A stretch of 64,000 nt of DNA from Pocillopora verrucosa (Eukaryota; Cnidaria; Anthozoa; Scleractinia; Pocilloporidae): contig NC_089318.1 of NCBI RefSeq assembly GCF_036669915.1, positions 13,177,071-13,241,070 of the forward strand, written 5' to 3'. Positions 23,372-36,300 of this stretch are shown here, piece by piece. The notes beneath the pieces are model-generated. The model was not told the DNA's origin, ran no database searches, and saw nothing but the letters and a program-made list of their open reading frames with translations. Within the stretch, counting starts at the first letter, position 1. The number at the start of each line of letters is the position of its first letter. Made by a program: the position numbers and the translations under genes.

Positions 23372-26300
23372 TCATCTATCGGGCTTGGGTCTGTCGCAGC
23401 AGTTGCAGAATTGTAGAAGATTAGAGGTACTGTTTAAATTGTTAGCTGTTACTTTGTACTGAATAGCACATCCGACAGCTGTACTTACGCCCCAACACAC
23501 AAACACTGGGATGGCTACAAAATAATAAGAAGAAAAGGAAGACCGAATAAATGACTGAAATAATATTAGTTTAACCCCTCACATCCTAACATCAGTATGT
23601 ATATTCTCCATGTTCCTCTCTACACATTTCTTAAGGTGCTGATAAGGAGAATTTAATTAACAATCAAGAGCTTCTTTAGTTGGTGATTAATTCTTCTATT
23701 CCCATGACGTTAATGTGTGATGCAGCAGTGTTTGTAAGGAGAAACTAGATGCCAGTCACTCGTTGGAGTCGAAGAGTTAACGCTAGAGACAAATTGTCAT
23801 AAAAGTGTCCTTGTGTTCATAATATTTGGTTGTGGGAAACTTGTTTTATTATTTGAATGCAACGTTCGAACCAGTTTTTTACTTAAAATTTTTTTCCTTA
23901 TCTCCAGCGACAATTTTAACCCCATAAATTCCGTAAAGGGCAATCTACCTCATCAGCCAACCGGGTGCGCGAATGTTGAAAACATCCGAGTAGGGCTCTG
24001 TGGTATTCTAATGACTCTCCCTCATTAAGAGGCGATCTCTGTAAGAGCGGTCCAGGGCATTTCGCATCGAAAAAAAGTTTTCCCTCAAACTTTGCCCAAT
24101 AAACTATCTTTAGTAACAAGTAAATAATACCACATTAGTTTTTGGAAATACCTCAAAATAAAATTTTTAGAGCTCTCAAAAGTCAAAGCTGCAAAAGGCC
24201 CTTTTTTGACCTCTTGCGACATCGAAAATTTCAAAAGTTGAATAGCCCGGTCCTCATATCACACCGCATACAACAAAAAATATTTTGTATTCTTAAAGTG
24301 TGTGATATATAAGGTGTATAAAATGCATTTCAATTTTGATATTCGTTTATTCAGAGGCTCGTCATAATTTATTTAAAAACACTCGTTGGACAGCTTTCTG
24401 AAATTGGTTAAAAGTACTCTTTCTTTCTCAATTGATATTGCTCAAGTCCAGACCAGACCATTAAAAGCTCCGCTTGATTTCTGCTAATAAGATGTTTGGC
24501 TGCAGAAAAATACAAAAACATCTTGCACTTATTGATTTTCTTCGCCGAGGTGACTTCGAACTTTTAGCGATATTGCAAGCGTGACAGCCGATTATGCCAA
24601 TTAGTTCATTGGGCAAACTCCGGCCGTTTTACGCGAGTAGCTCAATAAATCTTAGATTTTAACCATTTTTAGTAGAAAATATAGTAGGACAGAGCTTTAA
24701 AACCACACCGATTAATACTTTAAGCATTTTAAAAGGCCAAAATTTGACAAATTTTATTATCTCGTGACGAAAGACGTCAACAACAACGTATCGAATATCA
24801 TAATTTGATTAGCGCTCGCAAACCCCTTTTTAAAAACTTGGCTTCTGTTATTTCATATTTGAGTTCTGATGGCTTACGTTTTTCAAACCTGTATGAACAT
24901 TTCAAAACCCAACCTACAGGATTCTATTCAGTGTAACCGGCGATAACAGCACACACTAAATTCGCCGTGACCAGTGACTCTGTCACGTAATTCCCTCGTG
25001 TAATTGTCCTGAATACTTAACGCATCTAAATAAAGCAGCGATTTCTCGGATTTCTAGCTGAAAGGGAAAAAATTATATTTGGTCGTCACATCTGTCTGCA
25101 TAACAGTCTCTGTTCATAAGTTTGAAGAGTTCTTGTAAAAAAGATATCCCATTCGCATAACGGGTGGACTTCATAACTAGATTGCATAACAACTGCACTC
25201 CGAAATCATTTCCTCCATTTTTGCAAGAGGTGCTGCATTTGTATCTTGCATTTTGAATGCGAGCTCAAAATGTTCGCATATGTCTCTTAGCATCTTGACT
25301 TTGAGACTAGACAACCTTGCTTCTCTTGCCAACGAGCACACATCATAGATATCAAACATGATTGGATGTTTCAATCTTGCTCATCCATTACTGTGTTCCT
25401 TGCCTCTCTCAAACACCCTTCGTCTACATCAGACGCGGATGCTTCTATCAAGTGGTCGTCTGCGTCGGTGGCATCATCCGATTCTTGTTGTATTTTAGAT
25501 CGCTGTTTAAGGCACAATCTCGAGAAGAAACCCTGAATCTGTATGTTGGATAACCACTCTGTTCTATCGAACATTCTCTCTCCATCTATTGTGCAAGCAT
25601 TTCGCATATCCTTTGCTACTTTCTCTGGGTTTAGTTTCTGACAGTGTCTCATCCCATATTAAATTTCTGTTTCAAGTACTGCCTGACGTTTTGCGAAAGC
25701 CGTTCACTTGCACCTCTCTTATGAAGAGCCCTTCCCATGGGAAGCTTTGATATACTGGTCAAGGGTTCTGTGGCCACTGCAACCAGTTCAGTCGAACTTT
25801 CACCCTCTAATGACAATGACTGAAAGTAATGAACCCACTACCTCTTTACTTTGTCATAAAGACTTTAAGTCATGCTCGCAGGCACAGGACTTACATGATG
25901 AACTAGCTAGTTCATATGGAAGTCAAGGTCGGCCTGCGTCTTAAAATCTTCATCGCAACCAGGTTCAGGGCATTGATAGGAACTACCGTAGTTGCCACCA
26001 TTACTTTCTCCTGCTGATGCAGTTCGTCGAGCAGTAGTGGGGAAAAATGGAATCTCCTTCACCAGATCCGTCATTTTTTCTGTGGAAAAATTGTAATTTT
26101 AATTTTTCTCCAAATGCGCAGGCCCTCTTGTGTAAGTTGCTGAAAGTGGCAATCTTGATGTCCCAGCCCTCGTAGAGATGATACTAGCTTACTGTTGCGA
26201 TAGCAACCTGCTTCATCCGATCTTATTCCTGAATTTCGTAACTTTATGGTGGCAAAGAGATTTTCTAGGACTGACAGCACTGAAAACCGGTCTTTTTTAC

Positions 26301-29300
26301 AGCTGTTAAGAAGGTCTACGTATCAGGTTACTTCCAGGCCTTCCTCCTATCTTACAACAACGCTACTCACATGCCAATCGATTTCCCTCTTGGGAAACCA
26401 TTCTGCTTGCTTTTCCCGGAACTTCATCGTCCAGTTAACTATTACAAATGCTTCATCTCCCTCCAAAGTATCGACAATTTGCCGCTCGTACTGATCCTGG
26501 TTTCTGCTCTCAGGATATACCCTCTCCATTCAAAGATCTTAGCGGCAGCATTTTTTGCTTCATACAGATAGTCTTCCGCTTGAAACCTACCCAATTACAT
26601 TGTGTACTCAGAAATAGCGCCTTTTACTTCTTCAAGAACACTCTTCAGCATCTCACAATCCTCACTCTTCACGTTGTGACTGTGACTGCATACTTTCTGA
26701 ACGTTAACTTCAGTGTCACCAGCATGGCTCAGTGTAAAGACCCTACAGTGATCGGCACATTTGCTATCGTCCTCTTCGCAGTGATTACGGTATGTAGTCT
26801 TCAAATACAACTTGCTCTCCTGAAGCCTCTTCCGAACTTCTTTAAACTGGTCCTTTTCTGCTCCCACGCTCTCCAAATCGTCTATAATTTGGAGAAAATC
26901 CTTGAAACCATCCGTTCCCTCAGCTGCAGTATCGTGTAAACTTCTATAGAACGCCATACATCTTAGAAATGGCCTTTGAAATTTGTAAATTGACAGAATA
27001 CCGGCTCTTTAGCCCTTTGGAATCGCTACCAGGGTGTGTCGGATACTAACACGCTGAACTTTGGCTCAAGAACTTCCCATAAGTGTGCCTATGCTTCGCG
27101 CAGACCCACATTTTGCCATAACTGAGTCTTCTACATCGAACAGGCCAGCCCTTGAAAAGATAAGCTCTCCTTCCGTGAAATTATCTTTTGACAAATGGAT
27201 TAAGCAGAGATGACTCTTTATTGAGTCAGTACTCTGAGGCAAGTTAAACAAACCGGAAACTCCTCGTGAGTCTCCGAACGAAGTTTCTGAGGAACGCGAC
27301 TGAAAACAGGACTTCTTTTGGCGAATACCGCTTCAAGAATTTAGTGTTATTAATCCCAAGCAAACCAGTACCGAAAGAGACATATGAATTACAGCTAATA
27401 CAATTACGCACTTTACAGTAAAGATATAGCTAATTGTTGGAAAAATGAGGTCACACGTAACGTAATAATTTATTTCCTCAAAAATCGCGGGGTCCTTTTC
27501 CACAAATGTTATCGCTGCTTTATTGAGAAGGGAGAAGCAATTGAGTATAATTACATATATACAATTGAATTATGTGACAGTGGTCACGGTGTATTTCAGT
27601 GTGTGCTGTTATCGCCGGTTACACTGAATAGAATCCTGTAGTTTGGTTTTTAAATGTTCATACAGGTTTGAATAACGTAAGCCATCAGAACTCAAATATG
27701 AAATAACAGAAGCCAAGTTTTTAAAAAGGGGTTTGCGAGCGCTAATCAAATTATGATATTCGATACGTTGTTGTTGACGTCTTTCGTCACGAGATAATAA
27801 AATTTGTCAAATTTTGGCCTTTTAAAATGTTTAAGGTATTAATCGGTGTGGTCTTAAAGCTCTGTCCACCATATTTTCTACTATATTTTCTACTTAAAAT
27901 GGTTAAAATCTAAGATTTATTGAGCTACTCACATAAAACGGTCGGAGTTTGCTCAATGAACTAATTTGCATAATCGGCTGTCACGCTTGCAATATCGCTA
28001 AAAGTTCGAAGTCACCTCGGCGAAGAAAATCAATAAGTGCAAGATGTTTTTATATTTTTCTGCAGCCAAACATCTTATTAGCAGAAATCAAGCGGAGTTT
28101 TTAATGGTCTGGTCTGGACTTGAGCAATATCAATCGAGAAAGAAAGAGTACTTTTAACTAATTTCAGAAAGCTGTCCAACGAGTGTTTTTAAATAAATTA
28201 TGACGAGTCTCTGAATAAACGAATATCAAAATTGAAATGCATTTTATACACCTTATATATCACACACTTTAAGAATACAAAATATTTTTTGTTGTATGCG
28301 GTGTGATACGAGGACCGGGCTATTCAACTTTTGAAATTTTCGATGTCGCAAGAGGTCAAAAAAGGGCCTTTTGCAGCTTTGACTTTTGAGAGCTCTAAAA
28401 ATTTTATTTTGAGGTATTTCCAAAAACTAATGTGGTATTATTTACTTGTTACTGAAGATAGTTTATTGGGCAAAGTTTAAGGGAAAACTTTTTTTCGATG
28501 CGAAATGCCCTGGACCGCTCTTACAGAGATCGCCTCTTAAATGGTAGTCATTTACTTTCAGTCCCCATTTTGGCCCTATTGGCGACGACTGATCCCCGCT
28601 CCGTTCCTCATGAAGACCATGTTGTGCTCGCCCCAAAAAATTCTTCCAACGCCCCTCCCTCCCCTCCCCCCCCCCCTCTCTCTCTCTTAGGCGATAAATT
28701 ATGACTGTACCCACCGTTGTTTGTAAAACGGACTGCCAGATAGTCGGGAACTTTAGCCCTGTAGGTCCAATTTGAGAGCTCTGATTTCAGCCCGTCCCAA
28801 AGAACGTCCCGGATTCTTAACAAAAAGGCCTCAATTGTGACGGAAAAACTTGTCCTAAGAAAATAGTCAGCTCCTAGGGGGGAGGAAAACAAAACAAAGA
28901 AAAATACATACCTAGCCATGTTTTAACTTTGGTAAATTTAACCCTTTACGCCTTAGCATTAGTATGCATATTCTCTTTCCCAAGCTGCTGATAACGAGAA
29001 GTCTTTTAGGAATCAAGGGCTTTCTTTTTTCCTTATGACCTGAAAAAGTAATGAAGGGGTGATATCTTAAGGAGAAATTGGGCCTACTGTCACTCTTAGG
29101 GATGAAAGGGTAACCTTAGAGAGACTCATTGTCATGTATGTCGTGATGATAAAATGGAGGATTTACGGCCTTTTTAGAAAGCTCTATGAGTAGGAAGTGT
29201 GCGTCAGTTATGCCCACCATAGAACACAGCAAATGATCCAGCGCAAGCTGTTGCTATGACTACGACCGGTTTCTCATAGAAGTGAGCCAGCGATCCGAAC

Positions 29301-31544
29301 ATGAGTGAAACTGTTGCCATCAAAGCGGCGTAGGCAATGTTACTGCGTGAAAAGGAGAGAAGAATTTTGCACATGTTCAGTCAGTATAGAGGTAACTGTA
29401 ATTTAAGAGATGGTTGCAATTTTTAAAGAAGGCAATCGAAGTGGTCAAAACATCATGAAAAATCAGTCATACCTGTGAAAGTACTTGTACAGCGGAGTGC
29501 TAAGAATTGTAAGGCCAACCAGCTGAAAAACAATAAATGACTGCAAAATTTACTTCAGTCATCATAACTCTTTAAAAATCACGCAACAAGAATGCAAGCG
29601 GAATCTCAACACGGTGTCACGACGCAAACATGAAACCTTGTCGAAAAGCTCAACTCGACTAATAGAGAACTGTGCAATATCCCATACAAAGAAGCTTATA
29701 TAGATTTATCAACTAAAAACTGTTATTGGTCTACTTATAAAGCCTCAAATCCTTGTGTGACAAGCATGTAAAGTTATCGTTCACCAGTGAACGATAGATT
29801 AGGCGCGAAATATTTCAGGGTAGTTAATGGAAAGTCTAGGCAAGAGGAGAAATTTACTTTTTCAGTAGAGAGATGTGCATCTTACAAACAAAGGACCGCT
29901 TTATTACATTGTATGGTGAAACTGTTGAGTTCGTCATTGAGCCAAGAGATACGAGGCTATTGCTGTACCAGTTTTTTTTTTTAGGTTCCCGTGACTTTAA
30001 AAAGAGAACCTTGGTACTACTCACCAGTCCTAGACACTCTCCAATTGTGAACACACCAAGTCTGTATAATCGACATCCTAAAAATCCACCAAACACACCG
30101 ACCAATGCACTGAACAAAACGTGGGCTAGTAAAAAGGTGTATAAAAAAGATCGGTAACGTCAACACTTGCCTGATCTGTATGGACATGCACTCTAACTAT
30201 ACAGAATGTTTGACAGGGTGGCTTTTTGTAGTAGAGAGAGACGCATTTGATTTGAAGTACTTTACAGAGAACCCACTGACCTATTTCCTTCCCGTTAGGA
30301 CCACAGCACAGTTGTGTCTTAAAGATTAGTGGGCTGAATACGTAGAAAATGAGGAATCCTAGAACAAATCCAGCGAGGAACATGCATGGCTGAAAAAGGG
30401 AAAAGAAGGCTGTCATTACATCATCTATCATATATCACATAAAAACAACGAGAGATGATGGAGCCTCTTGAAAGCAACTGAATTTGCACCCTAAGCTTAT
30501 GTTCAATTGTTGTTGAAAATTCCTCTACGTCGTTTTAATCGTTGGGTGCTCCTCGTGAATCTACTCTGTTCTTTTCTCTTACTTACCCTAATTAGCCGAT
30601 AGCCAGCAGCCCACACCACTATACCAATCACTGCTGATATCTCGATTACAGTCACGGTGGCTGGATGCCTGCAATAAAATGCACCATGGCATAGCAAAAA
30701 GACTTCTGCTGAATCAACGCAAGGATAATTAATGCCCATAGCACGAAGCTCGTTTTATCGTTATCTGTGAGCCCTAGAGGTAGGAAACCTCTGCTATCAC
30801 CAGCTTTTCCCCAGATATAAGGTCTATGGGTTGTCCTCGGCGACAAACTTTAAGTATTTTATGGTCATTTGCATTTACGTGGACCATTATTTATTTGAAT
30901 CACGTGTATAGTCGAATACCATTCAGACGTTGGTAATAGCGCGACTAGTGGATGATTGTCCCTCATGTTGCTTTGATCCCGCGAACGGCTCACGCTCGAA
31001 ACGTCATATTCTAAAAAAATCGTTACACCGTGGACGTGTACTTTTAAAGAACTTCTTGCTACTAAATTGAACTGACTAGGTGTCTTGCCTGTTCACTGAC
31101 TCAGCGCAAACTAGAGTTTCTCTAGGAAACTGAAACTTCGTACGCTTCAGCTTGAAAATACTGTACATTTTTTTCTTTTTTTAGTGTTTTAGTCTATTCC
31201 TTCGAAATTTAAAATCTAACTGAAGTCGCCCTCCGCAAACTAAACAGGCTAATCACTGTGTGCTGTGATCAAAAGCTCGAATGATGCGGACAACTCGTAG
31301 AAGTTAAGTGTTCACTTAAATACAACAGACAGGTGCCATATTCATATCACACCAGGTTTAACTGGTGCCTCGTTTAAGAGGAACCAGACTTTCCTTTTAC
31401 CACCACAAGGAACCCAGCAGGCAGAGTATAAAAAGCTACATTCACTATAACATAAACTTGTTAAACTCACTTGCTATAAATCAACTTGTTAAGTATTTTC
31501 TGCGTAGCTGCTTTGGTAAAATTGAGACCCTCGTCCAAGTTCAT
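23372..31544 (-). CDS. TMEM198-like multi-pass membrane protein, gene A (280 aa)
   Basis: Eight minus-strand exons join in frame: 31471-31544, 30587-30668, 30281-30389, 30025-30125, 29473-29522, 29218-29342, 28715-28873, 23372-23514. The product starts MNLDEGLNFTK, with an NFT glycosylation site in the short N-terminus. Hydrophobic, glycine-rich segments follow, one per exon, for example VIEISAVIGIVVWAAGYRL, MFLAGFVLGFLIFYVF, LVGVFGGFLGCRLYRLGVF and AYAALMATVSLMFGS. A final segment reads IPVFVCWGVSTAVGCAIQY with a short tail ending RPKPDR. The LGYRL-like and GVFGG motifs suggest the TMEM198 (DUF4203) family, whose vertebrate member is linked to Wnt/LRP6 signalling; that role is not shown here. 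Exon lengths match gene B. The last intron (~5.2 kb) holds a transposon. Confidence 0.77.
23571..23780 (+). repeat. TTAA/CCC-ended MITE family B, copy 1
   Basis: Begins TTAACCCCTCACATCCTAAC and ends GAGTTAA. The interior contains AATCAAGAGCTTCTTTAGTT, shared by all family B copies. It lies in the last intron of TMEM198-like A, next to the final exon. Confidence 0.7.
24025..28540 (-). mobile_element. TTAA-flanked DNA transposon with ~1 kb terminal inverted repeats
   Basis: The left end reads TTAAGAGGCGATCTCTGTAA and the right end, reversed, gives the same. The arms (about 24025-25000 and 27565-28540) are close inverted copies over nearly 1 kb with scattered differences, for example the stretch around CGGCGATAACAGCACACACT. 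TTAA at both ends indicates the target duplication used by piggyBac and Kolobok elements. The interior carries broken minus-strand reading frames (next entry). It sits in the last intron of TMEM198-like gene A. The superfamily cannot be settled by eye. Confidence 0.85.
25177..26957 (-). pseudogene. Degraded transposon-encoded protein inside the TTAA element
   Basis: Three main minus-strand fragments: 26957-26595 (contains CADHCRVFTLSH and a Cys/His-rich CSHSHNVKSEDCE), 26529-26347 (contains NWTMKFREKQAEWFPKREID) and 25652-25177. The last is split by a frameshift near 25372 (RTEWLSNIQIQGFFSRLCL, then KHPIMFDIYDVC and a short C-terminal helical region). These resemble uncharacterised transposon proteins repeated in cnidarian and fish genomes, from memory only. 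Frameshifts and stops interrupt the frame, so this copy is not autonomous. Confidence 0.6.
28938..29112 (+). repeat. TTAA/CCC-ended MITE family B, copy 2
   Basis: Starts TTAACCCTTTACGCCTTAGC. The interior has AATCAAGGGCTTTCTTTTTT and GATATCTTAAGGAGAAATTG. The end is worn (GATGAAAGGGTAA). Intronic in TMEM198-like A. Confidence 0.65.
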
Positions 31545-33395
31545 CTCAGTCTTTAACGCGTACAACGTGAATGCGTTTGATTGAAATCTTCCGCAGACAT
31601 TTGATTGACTCTTTTTCAATGGTACAACGACTCACTGACGTTCCGAATAAATTGTAACTGTTGATCTAATTCGATGGCGATACAGTATTTCTTTGAAATT
31701 TAAGCCGATGTATGCGAGAGAAAACGTAACGTGGATGGTGCTTGAGGAACAAGTCATCAGTTATTTTTGTCTCGCTGGTCATGGTTATGATAACCTGATC
31801 GATGCTGGGTGGACAGACGAACAAATCAAAATCAAAATTTTGACAGTGACTGCCTGGTTTGTCCAAAATCCTGCGTTCACTCTCGAAGGAGTGAGTACAA
31901 CTCCTGAAACTCAGTCGTGCTGCATCGGTGGACATCAGTGGGGAATATCACAAATCAAGTAATTTGGCTTTATTAACTGAGTGAATAGCAACTTAACCTT
32001 CAAAGTTTCTAAGGTTGACGTTTCCAGCGTTAGCCCTCGTCAGAGAGGGGCTTTACGCTCTGAACCTCAGTTTTAGAAACTCTTTAAATTCAGTTGATAA
32101 AACCCAATTATCTTAGACGGAGAAATATAAGCTTCATCAGAATGTTATTAGAAAGAGGGGACTTCGTTAGCGATAACTTGAATGATAATTTAGAATTGGG
32201 AGAAAATTAATTCTAGTAAGATTGCTTTGCTAAGCTAAAGAGACAAAAACAATGCAAATCATTGTCCAAAGTTTAATGAGGCGAGTAAAATTCTCCCACT
32301 CAAAAACTTCTCAATCGATGATAAATTGATCATATAAAGTTCGCCGACGCAATGAGTGTGGAATATTGCTTTTAATCTTTTAAGGCCAAAAGACAATATT
32401 CCCCACATAAAATTACCTGAAAAGTATGAAAAACTGTAGGATTGTCACATTTTAATGAGGCTATCTGACGATTTTTCAAGTGAAATAAGAAAGTGTGGAG
32501 ATTCTGGAAAGCAAAACCACCGCGCCATTATGTTTTGATGCGTTTCCTACAACAAAGTACTTGAGCAAAGTGTTGCCCTGGTTACAAAACTTCCTGCACA
32601 TCCATGAATTATCCAATATGTTGCTTAACGCAACACTTCTTCCCTCTAGTAGCATGATCACTAAGGGACACCTGCTTTTAAAGTAGACCACAGTATCGAT
32701 GATTACCATATAGCTGGCAGCGCCCATCTACAATATGAAGCAAATCCTGTAATTCAATTGGCTCTTCGAACCAATTCGTAAGGAGAAATATTGCTTGGAG
32801 TGGACTTCCAGAGTAATTTTTGGAGAATTTCGGCAACGAAGTGACCAGAGGCAATAGAGGGGAGTCAAAAAAAAAAAAAAAAACATAAATGATATTTCTG
32901 GGAATTTCGAATTCCGAAAACCGGAAAAAAATTAAAACAGAGAGTGATTTGAAAGCATGGAATTGGCTTTGTCCAATGGAAAACGGGACTAGAGAACTTA
33001 GTGTCATTCCCGACCAAGTAAAAACGAGAAGAATTCCTATCAAATTGCATAATTTTTCAATTTGTCAAATGAAAAAAAGCACGTGTTACCATAGTTGGCT
33101 TTCTTTCCCAGCGCTCGGAAATAAAGAAATCATTCTTGATTCTTTTGAAAGGGAAATCTTTTTGCTATTTAATAAATCCTTTATTTGCCAAGCTCGTTCG
33201 GTCAGGCGACAGAATAAAAAAGCGAAAAAACTCGGCCAATATCCAGCTATCTTGGCCTCAAGATTGTTCAATAATTCTTATATACCACAGCATGAAAACA
33301 AAGTTATAAGTCACGCAAAGTTGTCTAACGCAATGTTTCTTCCCGCTAGTAGCGTGACACCTAGACTAGTTTCAGGGTCCCTTAACACAGTGTAT
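31545..33395. other. Region between TMEM198-like A start and TMEM198-like B end
   Basis: Holds the presumed promoter of gene A, a family C inverted-repeat copy (~31995-32110), an A-run at 32868-32882 and a ~45-base segment near 32620-32665 resembling the 3' flank of gene B's last exon. A plus-strand open frame at 31693-31962 has no recognisable domain and no second exon was found. Confidence 0.5.
31995..32110 (+). repeat. Palindromic MITE-like family C, copy 4
   Basis: Contains GACGTTTCCAGCGTTAGCCC, TCGTCAGAGAGGGGCTTTAC and AAATTCAGTTGATAAAACCC, matching the core and right arm of the family. Confidence 0.6.
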
Positions 33396-36300
33396 CTAAC
33401 GCAACCATTGTCGACTTGCTCCCGATCCTCTGTTATTCAACTCAACATGAGTAATGTCATCCCACGAGTCTTTCATCAAAGGTCTAGTGTCATTTTGATG
33501 GAGGAGAAATGCTCTCAATTTGGGTGGAGGAAGGACCACGTAGCGGACACCTTTATCATCAGGCACGGCACTATCAGTATTACAGCCACAGCTACAGCTT
33601 TTCATGAACAATTCTGTATCGATTTCTTGTGCAGTGTACATGAACTGCAAAATAGCGCCAACCGCTGACATCAACAGCCAGCCAAGAAACATCGCTAAAG
33701 CTGAAAGCAAAACACCACTGATATGCAAATGAAAATTTTACGTTGGTATTTGTACAATAGAAATTTAATTTAATTTAAATTAATACTGCTGTTTTCAAGG
33801 TTGTCGTAAAAAAGGACAAAAGTGCACGCGACAATATTGAGAGGTAATTTGGGTATTCAAAATCAATGAATTTTAATAAGTGAAATAGACAAATAAATAC
33901 ATTCATCAAAGCAGCCATGCCTCTTTCTTACACTGACGTTTTCTCAGATTTCCCCGAAATACTAAGGTTGAGGAAACGTGACCTAAAAACTACCCACAGT
34001 ACCTTTCGGAGTTGTCGCGTGCACTCTCACGCTTTTTTTCGACCTTTCTTGACACAGTTGTATATTGAAGCCGGGTGAAGAAGAAACAGAGTACTTCTTT
34101 TAAATGGAAAAATGTAACTTAACATAACCCTTTAACTCCCAAGATCTCATTAGTAATTCTCCTCAATGTCTGCAATAGTTCTTGTGATGTTGGTTTGAAG
34201 AATTTGGAATTTAGTATTGAATCAACTAAAAATCCTTTATTTAATATTTGTCTTTATTCTCATCTCTTGTCTGCTTGATTTTGTATTGATATTGTAAGGA
34301 GAAATTCTATCCTAGTCACTCATGCTGAGTTAAATGGTTTAAAAGTGGTTGCCCCATACTATTTTTTTTTAAAGGCAAAATCAGCAACCATTACTTTCTA
34401 CACAATGACCAAGCTCTATAACCTAGACCTTAGAAACTTTTTTTCTGAGCCATTCTCTCCAAAAGTAAACTATTCACCTTTAAACACCTCTATATTTAAA
34501 GATGTAACCCTTGTATTCCACTAAGAGGGCTTGACATTCCTGGTTCAAACTCCCCACCCAAGCCAGGCAAGGTTCAAATTCCCCATCCACCAGACATGGA
34601 CCACAGTCAAAATGCCCATGGGTTGCCTGGTTGGGGGGAGGGAAGATTGTTAAAGCTTCCGACTGATCAGCACATCACCCTCAAACTCCCAAGAGTGAGT
34701 GACATGTACAATGTCACATCTCCCAGGCCTATAATGTCAGTACATTATCCAGAAAACAGGTATTGAGAATACTCAAACTTATCGGGTATAAGTTGTTACC
34801 TTGATCTAACACCAAATTCTTGTAAGTAATTTGCAAAGAAATGTGTGGTAGCTAGTGGGGAGACTTAACAATCAGATCTTGGGACCTAAAGGGTAAAGAT
34901 ACAAACCTTTCTGGGTGAATTCCTTGTGGGCTTCATGGAATTCCAGTGTCACATGAGCAGGATGGTTTGCTGCTTGGCTGAAGGCATCCTTTGTCTTGAA
35001 CAGGATTTGTTCAATTACAACAGTGAATGCTGTTCTACAATAATGATCCAAACCTGGAAACAAGAGTCCATTATAAGTTAGCTAGCCCAACAGCTAAATA
35101 ATACATTGCCTCTTTAATTTGTCATTTCAGATGATACTACATTCAAAAAAGGGTTTAAGTCACCTAATATCACAAGCAAAGACAGCAGCATGTTTTGGAA
35201 CTTGAAGGGGGGGGGGGGAAGGGAGCGCATTATACCTCAAGCTAGATGCACAACTTACTAGGAGCTTCCCATTAAATTTTGTTCTGATGTAAGGCTAACC
35301 CTTGAAATGTCAGCTATAAAGACTCTTTTGGGTGGCCAATTTACGTTATCAACAAAATTTTCTCAGAATACCCCCACTGACACAGTGCCACACTTTCTTT
35401 AGAAACTTGCTAGTTACTAAGATGAATGAACCAGTTTTTGAGAACAGCATGTTCACCGCTGACAAGGATTTGCATTCAGAATGTGACAACTTGTTACAAA
35501 TGGGCACCTTGGCTGATTCTACCGAATTACAATACACTGAGAATAGATTTATTTTGAACAAATTCCCAATCCTTTCTGTCAACCATACAATACTTATCAT
35601 GTTAGTTCAGAGAATTTAGTATTGAATCAACTAATTATCCCCAAATTGATATTTTTCTTAATTCTCATCACTTATCTTATTCATTTGATATTGTATTGTA
35701 AGGAGAAATTCTGTCCTGGTCACTCACGGGAGTTAAAGGGTTAATGTATATTCCAATTACAAAGTTGCATTGGTAATAGCATTTGGGAAGGTCAGTTCGA
35801 ATGGTGATTGCAACAAACAAGTTTGCTTGTCGTTGGTAGCCGTGTAGTATTTTAGTGCTATTGAATTGTAGCCTATTCTCTAAAACAATAAACCACCAAC
35901 AATAGAAAAACAAAAGGACTACCTCATACATACTAATGAGGTTGAAGTCTCAAAGTTGTGTGTGCATGTGCAAATTTTTAACATGCACAATTTTTTTATT
36001 TGCAATTGCATGTGACTTTTGGCATGTTTAATTCAAGTTTTTCGGTTAATGTATATGTGAGCGGTACTGTAGTTGGCACAAGCAAGATGATTATCATATA
36101 GATCAATGAGTTCATGATAAATTAAGGCAACAGTTACAGTGTATCAGATTTTTTGGTTCACTTCTGGTCTTTTGTCAACTTTGATTACCCACCAAGAAGA
36201 AACATGAGAGATCCCATGAGAGATGTTGCACAAATGACAAACAGTTTCTCAAGCCAGACAGCAAGGATTCCGACTACCAGACCAGCAGCACCATAAACAC

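Noticed and set aside
26448..26939. 163-codon plus-strand open frame
   Set aside because: Antisense shadow of the degraded transposon protein, whose minus-strand frame has recognisable Cys/His motifs.
29198..29217. A GC-AG intron or a truncating stop (GGHN) in TMEM198-like A
   Set aside because: Phase comparison with gene B shows that an ordinary GTGGGC donor four bases earlier keeps the frame, so no unusual splice site is required.
32889..33668. 259-codon plus-strand open frame
   Set aside because: It lies antisense to the last exon of TMEM198-like B, starts in an A-rich run, and shows no domain; the minus strand explains the region better.
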